Assembly (NCBI GenBank): GCA_030531285.1
Contig: JAUNNW010000056.1
Coordinates: forward strand, 1 to 8,624
DNA length: 8,624 bases
Reading direction: 5' to 3'
Origin: Synergistaceae bacterium
Lineage (GTDB): Bacteria > Synergistota > Synergistia > Synergistales > Synergistaceae
Shown: positions 6,570 to 8,624 of the stretch, piece by piece
Numbering within the stretch: position 1 is the first letter of the stretch
Layout: each line of letters opens with the position of its first letter
Notes under the pieces: model-generated
The model's input: only the letters and a program-made list of their open reading frames with translations
The model's database searches: none
Told to the model about the DNA's origin: nothing
Position numbers and translations under genes: made by a program

Positions 6570-6995
6570 CTATGCGCAAACTTTCAGGCTCTTGCCGAGC
6601 GGGACAAGCTTTTTGCGGATTTTCGCCAGCCTTTTTGAAGCAGCCGGTTTGGAAATGCCGCAGGAGTTTGCAAGGCTCTGAAGCGGTTCGCTGCACAGAC
6701 GTCTTTCAAGAAATTCTGCCTCATCCGCGCTGAGAATTCTTGAAAAATCGGCGCGAAGCTCTGCCATCGCAAAATCATTGTCTGACGCGCCGTCGCAAAA
6801 GCTCTCCGTGCAATACTCGCCGTCTGCGTCTGTTTCGTCCGACTCTTCCGCTGCCATATTTCCGAAAAACAGGACGGAAACCGGTGAACCGTTGACCTTT
6901 CTTGAAGCGGCAACCGGGAAAATGCTGCTGCGTATGCAGGTTTTTGCCGCGTAATTTCTCAGCTTGTATTTAAGCAGCCCGTAAATTCTGAGCAT
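6570..6995 (-). CDS. Sigma-70-like protein (region 2 remnant and region 4 helix-turn-helix)
   Basis: From the ATG at 6995 this is 141 residues. The C-terminal 60 or so resemble sigma region 4: ILSADEAEFLERRLCSEPLQ, then SLANSCGISKPAASKRLAKI, a helix-turn-helix that would bind a -35 element. An acidic linker (about 50-75, EESDETDADGEY) precedes it. The N-terminal part (GLLKYKLRNYAAKT) resembles the end of sigma region 2. The ATG at 6995 has no good ribosome-binding site, and the same frame stays open to 7178 with clear region 2.2-like sequence, so the true protein is probably longer. It sits downstream of DUF1659/DUF2922-like genes, a grouping seen around sigma-like genes in Firmicutes. It may be a dedicated sigma factor for this locus, complete, frameshifted or decaying. 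Confidence 0.72.
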   Translation of the reverse strand: MLRIYGLLKYKLRNYAAKTCIRSSIFPVAASRKVNGSPVSVLFFGNMAAEESDETDADGEYCTESFCDGASDNDFAMAELRADFSRILSADEAEFLERRLCSEPLQSLANSCGISKPAASKRLAKIRKKLVPLGKSLKVCA

Positions 6996-7178
6996 AAAGC
7001 TCTTGTCTGTCAGCTGCTCTGCCGAAAGATCTTCTTCGTGCTTTGCCGCGTACTCAAGCAGCGTCTCATACCCGAAGCCGACAAGCTCGTCGTATGCTGC
7101 TTTATTGTTTCCCGAATAAACGGAAGCAAAACGGAAAATTATCTGGAAGAGAGCTGTACAGCAAATCCTCGACGAGAT
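6996..7178 (-). other. In-frame upstream extension of the sigma-like gene without a start codon
   Basis: The frame of the sigma-like gene continues open for 61 codons before its ATG, back to a TAA at 7179-7181. It encodes LFQIIFRFASVYSGNNKAAY, then DELVGFGYETLLEYAAKH. The last part aligns by eye with sigma region 2.2 (DDLVQEGYIGLLKAAEKF type). The stretch has no ATG, GTG or TTG, only ATT/ATA/CTG codons. For 77 bases (7102-7178) it overlaps the 86-aa ORF in the +1 frame. The simplest reading is one sigma-like gene joined by a +1 frameshift, programmed or mutational. Confidence 0.6.
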
Positions 7179-7362
7179 TTATTTCCCTGCTTTCGGCGTT
7201 GCAAAGCTTTTCAAGCTGCCTGCGTTTCTTCCACTGCCTGTAGCCGTATTCAAGAGGTGAATCAAACCTCCCGACTTCGTCAGAATTTTCGTAAGCCTCG
7301 AACTCCTGCTCCGACACGTCTTCAATAATTGCTTCCTCAGCGTTTTTAATTGTAATTTTCAT
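7102..7362 (-). CDS. 86-aa ORF, probable N-terminal part of the sigma-like gene
   Basis: It begins MKITIKNAEEAIIEDVSEQE and continues with charged, helical sequence (EYGYRQWKKRRQLEKLCNAE, then REINLVEDLLYSSL), followed by a short, less protein-like end (DNFPFCFRLFGKQ). The family is not recognised with confidence, but the N-terminal KITIKN plus charged layout resembles small phage or element-borne sigma-like proteins. The ATG at 7362 has AAAGGA 11 bases upstream. Its last 77 bases overlap, in another frame, the sequence with sigma region 2 similarity. If a +1 shift occurs near the CTT codon at 7147-7149, the product would read through into the sigma-like frame, giving about 270 residues. Otherwise it is a separate small protein. 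Confidence 0.6.
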   Translation of the reverse strand: MKITIKNAEEAIIEDVSEQEFEAYENSDEVGRFDSPLEYGYRQWKKRRQLEKLCNAESREINLVEDLLYSSLPDNFPFCFRLFGKQ

Positions 7363-7388
7363 TATCGCGTTTGTCCTTTCTGTTGTTT

Positions 7389-7454
7389 CGGAGGCTTTCG
7401 CCGGACGAACGCGCTGTTTTCAGCTTAAACGTTTCGTTTCGGCAAAAGCCTCTG
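7389..7454 (-). repeat. 15-bp inverted repeat upstream of the sigma-like genes
   Basis: Arms 7389-7403 (CGGAGGCTTTCGCCG) and 7440-7454 (CGGCAAAAGCCTCTG) pair at 13 of 15 positions; in leftward RNA one of the two exceptions is a G-U pair. The loop is 36 bases. It lies just before the ribosome-binding site of the 86-aa ORF and has no U-tract, so it is more likely an mRNA structure than a terminator. Confidence 0.6.
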
Positions 7455-7551
7455 AGAGTTTGTAAGAATTGTTCTTTCCTGATTTTGGCAGCGTCAGCCG
7501 CCATGGTTCGCAATGCTCTGTGTTATCCCTTGCGGGATGTGGAGGTTTCAT
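7420..7551 (-). CDS. Possible 43-aa small protein
   Basis: A short ORF beginning MKPPHPARDNTEHCEPW and ending FAETKRLS, basic, with no membrane segment and no recognised family. Support comes from an ideal ribosome-binding site, AGGGG (plus 7560-7564), 8 bases before the ATG, and from its position in line with the other leftward genes. Against it, the composition is unremarkable and the 3' end lies within the loop of a 15-bp inverted repeat. It could equally be a chance ORF. Confidence 0.35.
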   Translation of the reverse strand: MKPPHPARDNTEHCEPWRLTLPKSGKNNSYKLSEAFAETKRLS

Positions 7552-7580
7552 ATAAATCACCCCTTACTGCATTTGTTGAA

Positions 7581-7721
7581 CTACATCTCAACGTCTGTCG
7601 TTGTCGTTTCAATGACTCGAACACAAAGGTCTGTTTCGCGAATATCGTTCAACGTTTCCTGAGGCACTTTTGACAAATGCACTCAGGAATATCGAGCGTG
7701 AATTTTCAGCGAGAATATCAC
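7581..7721 (-). pseudogene. Decayed or partial copy of the DUF2922-like gene
   Basis: The last 30 bases (7581-7610) are identical to the 3' end of the DUF2922-like gene (7744-7773) and encode the same ETTTTDVEM-stop. Upstream, the same frame reads ETLNDIRETDLCVRVI and stays open to a GTG at 7682, then continues through one in-frame TGA to a GTG at 7721 with GGGAG 5 bases before it (plus 7727-7731). The whole is 47 codons, short against about 78 for the intact gene, with little similarity to it before the last ten residues. A truncated, mutated paralogue is the simplest reading; a functional 33-aa product from 7682 lacks a ribosome-binding site. Confidence 0.5.
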
Positions 7722-7743
7722 TCTGTCTCCCTGCGCACGGAGG

Positions 7744-7980
7744 CTACATCTCAACGTCTGTCGTTGTCGTTTCGATAATTTCCGCACCGTTTGCGGAAGC
7801 AATACTTCCGGCTATCGGCTGCTGCGCTACAACTTCGTCCATTGCGGCTTTTACAAGCTGTGCGCCTGAACCTTCTTTGAGTCCGTCTTTGACGTAGTTC
7901 AGGATTATGTTGTGCTCGGTTCCGTCGCCCGCGAGAAACTTCATTTTAAGTTTTCTCGTAGTCGTTATCGCGTTCTTCAT
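7744..7980 (-). CDS. DUF2922-like small protein
   Basis: A 78-residue soluble protein of unknown function. It follows the DUF2922 pattern: an N-terminal TTRKLKMKFLAGDGTEHNI strand region, a central helix (VKAAMDEVVAQQPI), then ANGAEIIETTTTDVEM, the diagnostic C-terminal strand with its threonine run. These proteins occur in Firmicutes and relatives next to DUF1659 and YvrJ-type small proteins and sigma-like genes; their role is undescribed. The start is the ATG at 7980 with an excellent AAGGAGGTG site 8 bases before it, so high expression is plausible. It lies 119 bases downstream of the DUF1659-like gene in the same direction. Its 3' end is duplicated 163 bases downstream. Confidence 0.8.
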   Translation of the reverse strand: MKNAITTTRKLKMKFLAGDGTEHNIILNYVKDGLKEGSGAQLVKAAMDEVVAQQPIAGSIASANGAEIIETTTTDVEM

Positions 7981-8002
7981 TCGTTTTCACCTCCTTTCTT
8001 TT

Positions 8003-8016
8003 GGCGCTGACGCGCC
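8003..8016 (-). repeat. Short hairpin in the spacer between the DUF1659-like and DUF2922-like genes
   Basis: GGCGC (8003-8007) and GCGCC (8012-8016) form a 5-bp perfect stem just upstream of the DUF2922-like ribosome-binding site. The 119-base spacer (7981-8099) otherwise shows no gene. The hairpin could set relative expression of the two genes, but it is short. Confidence 0.3.
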
Positions 8017-8099
8017 GCTGTAGGCTGACCGCTGTCGGCAAAAAATCAAAAACGAATGATTTAGCCGTCTGCTGTCAGCGAAGAAGAGTGCGTAAGCGC

Positions 8100-8300
8100 C
8101 TATTCTTCGATAAGGTCCACGCTGCTGCGTCTGACGGCGGTCGGCGCTGTGACAAACAGCGGCTTGAAGCTGTCTGCAACTGAGTTAAGCGTGTTTGCCG
8201 TTGCTGTCGGCGAAATCTTACTGACTGACACCGTTTTCTTAGCATCGTCAATCGTCAGGGAAAATTTCATCGACATACTTTCATTTTCAAAACTTGCCAT
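8100..8300 (-). CDS. DUF1659-like small protein
   Basis: A 66-residue soluble protein. KFSLTIDDAKKTVSVSKISP, then TATANTLNSVADSFKPL and a final VRRSSVDLIEE match by eye the DUF1659 layout: strand, a NV/KI-x-P-x-A-T turn, a helix of the type YDVAQALAAL, then a C-terminal strand ending in acidic residues. Its function is unknown. The ATG at 8300 has AAAGGAGG 8 bases upstream. It is the first gene of the leftward cluster and is followed by the DUF2922-like gene, a pairing commonly seen with such proteins. The family call is from pattern memory, so moderate confidence. Confidence 0.68.
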   Translation of the reverse strand: MASFENESMSMKFSLTIDDAKKTVSVSKISPTATANTLNSVADSFKPLFVTAPTAVRRSSVDLIEE

Positions 8301-8333
8301 AACTGCTGCCTCCTTTCATTTGATTTTCGGATT

Positions 8334-8343
8334 TGTGATCACA
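8334..8343. promoter_or_regulatory. 10-bp palindrome TGTGATCACA in the leader of the cluster
   Basis: A perfect 10-bp palindrome 34 bases before the DUF1659-like ATG and next to the left inverted repeat. It could be an operator. It lacks the 6-base spacer of a CRP/FNR-type site. Confidence 0.3.
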
Positions 8344-8349
8344 CCCTCC

Positions 8350-8607
8350 AATTATCAAATTGCAATCAGACCCCGAATTTGTTAACCACTTTTTGAAATT
8401 TTCCCGAAAAAAATCAAAAAACTTAAAAATTTTTTCCGGACAGATCGGAAAACACCGCCGCAGTGCGCTGAAATGCGCTTTTTAAGCGCAACGTTTCAGA
8501 TATATATAATGTAAGGGACAAAGCCGACGGAGACGCGCGGCAAAAAAGTCGGACTTTTTTTCGCAAACCGGTTAACAAATCCGGGGTCTGATTGCAATTT
8601 GATAATT
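8350..8607. mobile_element. MITE-like element bounded by 38-bp inverted repeats
   Basis: 8350-8387 (starting AATTATCAAATTGCAATC and ending TTGTTAACC) is repeated inverted at 8570-8607 with 37 of 38 bases matching. The 182-base interior has no supported gene. It holds an A-T hairpin (AAAAAAGTC/GACTTTTTT, about 8542-8560), a TGCGCTT/AAGCGCA hairpin (8474-8480 with 8484-8490) and TATATATAAT (8501-8510). The ...CCCCGG/AA...GGGGTCTGATTG... type of end recalls repeats associated with IS200/REP-type transposases. No target duplication is evident. The left repeat lies within 50 bases of the DUF1659-like start, so it may supply or interrupt its promoter. Confidence 0.6.
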
Positions 8608-8624
8608 AGAAGGACCTCTACGCC

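Noticed and set aside
7371..7897. Two rightward open frames of 100 and 75 codons across the DUF2922 region
   Set aside because: They are antisense to the DUF2922-like gene and its partial copy and show no ribosome-binding sites or known domains.
8334..8343. TGTGATCACA as a CRP/FNR site
   Set aside because: The half-sites abut with no 6-base spacer, unlike a CRP or FNR site.

Overview
This is a bacterial chromosomal window of moderate GC content. It joins the end of a conserved ribosomal-protein/RNA-polymerase operon to an accessory region. The gene order rpsD (tail), rpoA, rplQ is the normal bacterial arrangement. The mix of rpoA/rplQ with DUF1659-like and DUF2922-like small proteins and a sigma-70-like gene points to Firmicutes or a Gram-negative relative such as Synergistota. 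I cannot fix the phylum from sequence alone.

Layout, left to right. 1-1438 (+): 3' end of rpsD, then rpoA and rplQ, back to back. 1421-1657: 2.2 copies of a 79-bp tandem repeat that starts inside the end of rplQ and carries hairpins, then a strong terminator that can work in both directions. 1676-3331 (-): an NhaC-type Na+/H+ antiporter, converging on rplQ, with a promoter and an 11-bp-arm palindrome upstream. 3332-3645: AT-rich spacer with a large imperfect hairpin. 3646-5249 (+): a compact, AT-richer type II restriction-modification pair, a beta-class DNA methyltransferase and an MvaI/BcnI-like endonuclease, closed by a terminator. 5296-5937 (-): a CI/LexA-like repressor (XRE helix-turn-helix plus S24 self-cleavage domain), with a good promoter and TGCGCAA/TTGCGCA half-sites upstream.

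6127-8300 (-): a cluster of short genes read leftward. In order of transcription these are a DUF1659-like protein, a DUF2922-like protein, a decayed copy of the DUF2922 3' end, a possible 43-aa ORF, an 86-aa ORF that runs by a +1 frame change into a sigma-70-like ORF (region 2 and region 4 similarity), a 70-aa protein with an acidic tail, and a 58-aa ribbon-helix-helix protein. A terminator closes the cluster. 8301-8624: its leader and promoter region, holding a pair of 38-bp inverted repeats (37/38 matching) about 180 bp apart that look like the ends of a small non-autonomous element.

How it may work together: the R-M pair, the repressor and the DUF1659/DUF2922/sigma-like cluster form an accessory block beside a housekeeping operon. 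The sigma-like/DUF1659/DUF2922 grouping recalls the poorly understood Bacillus sigO-rsoA (yvrI-yvrHa) type of split sigma locus. A dedicated sigma factor with small DUF partners is therefore the most interesting possibility here, though its coding frame is visibly interrupted.
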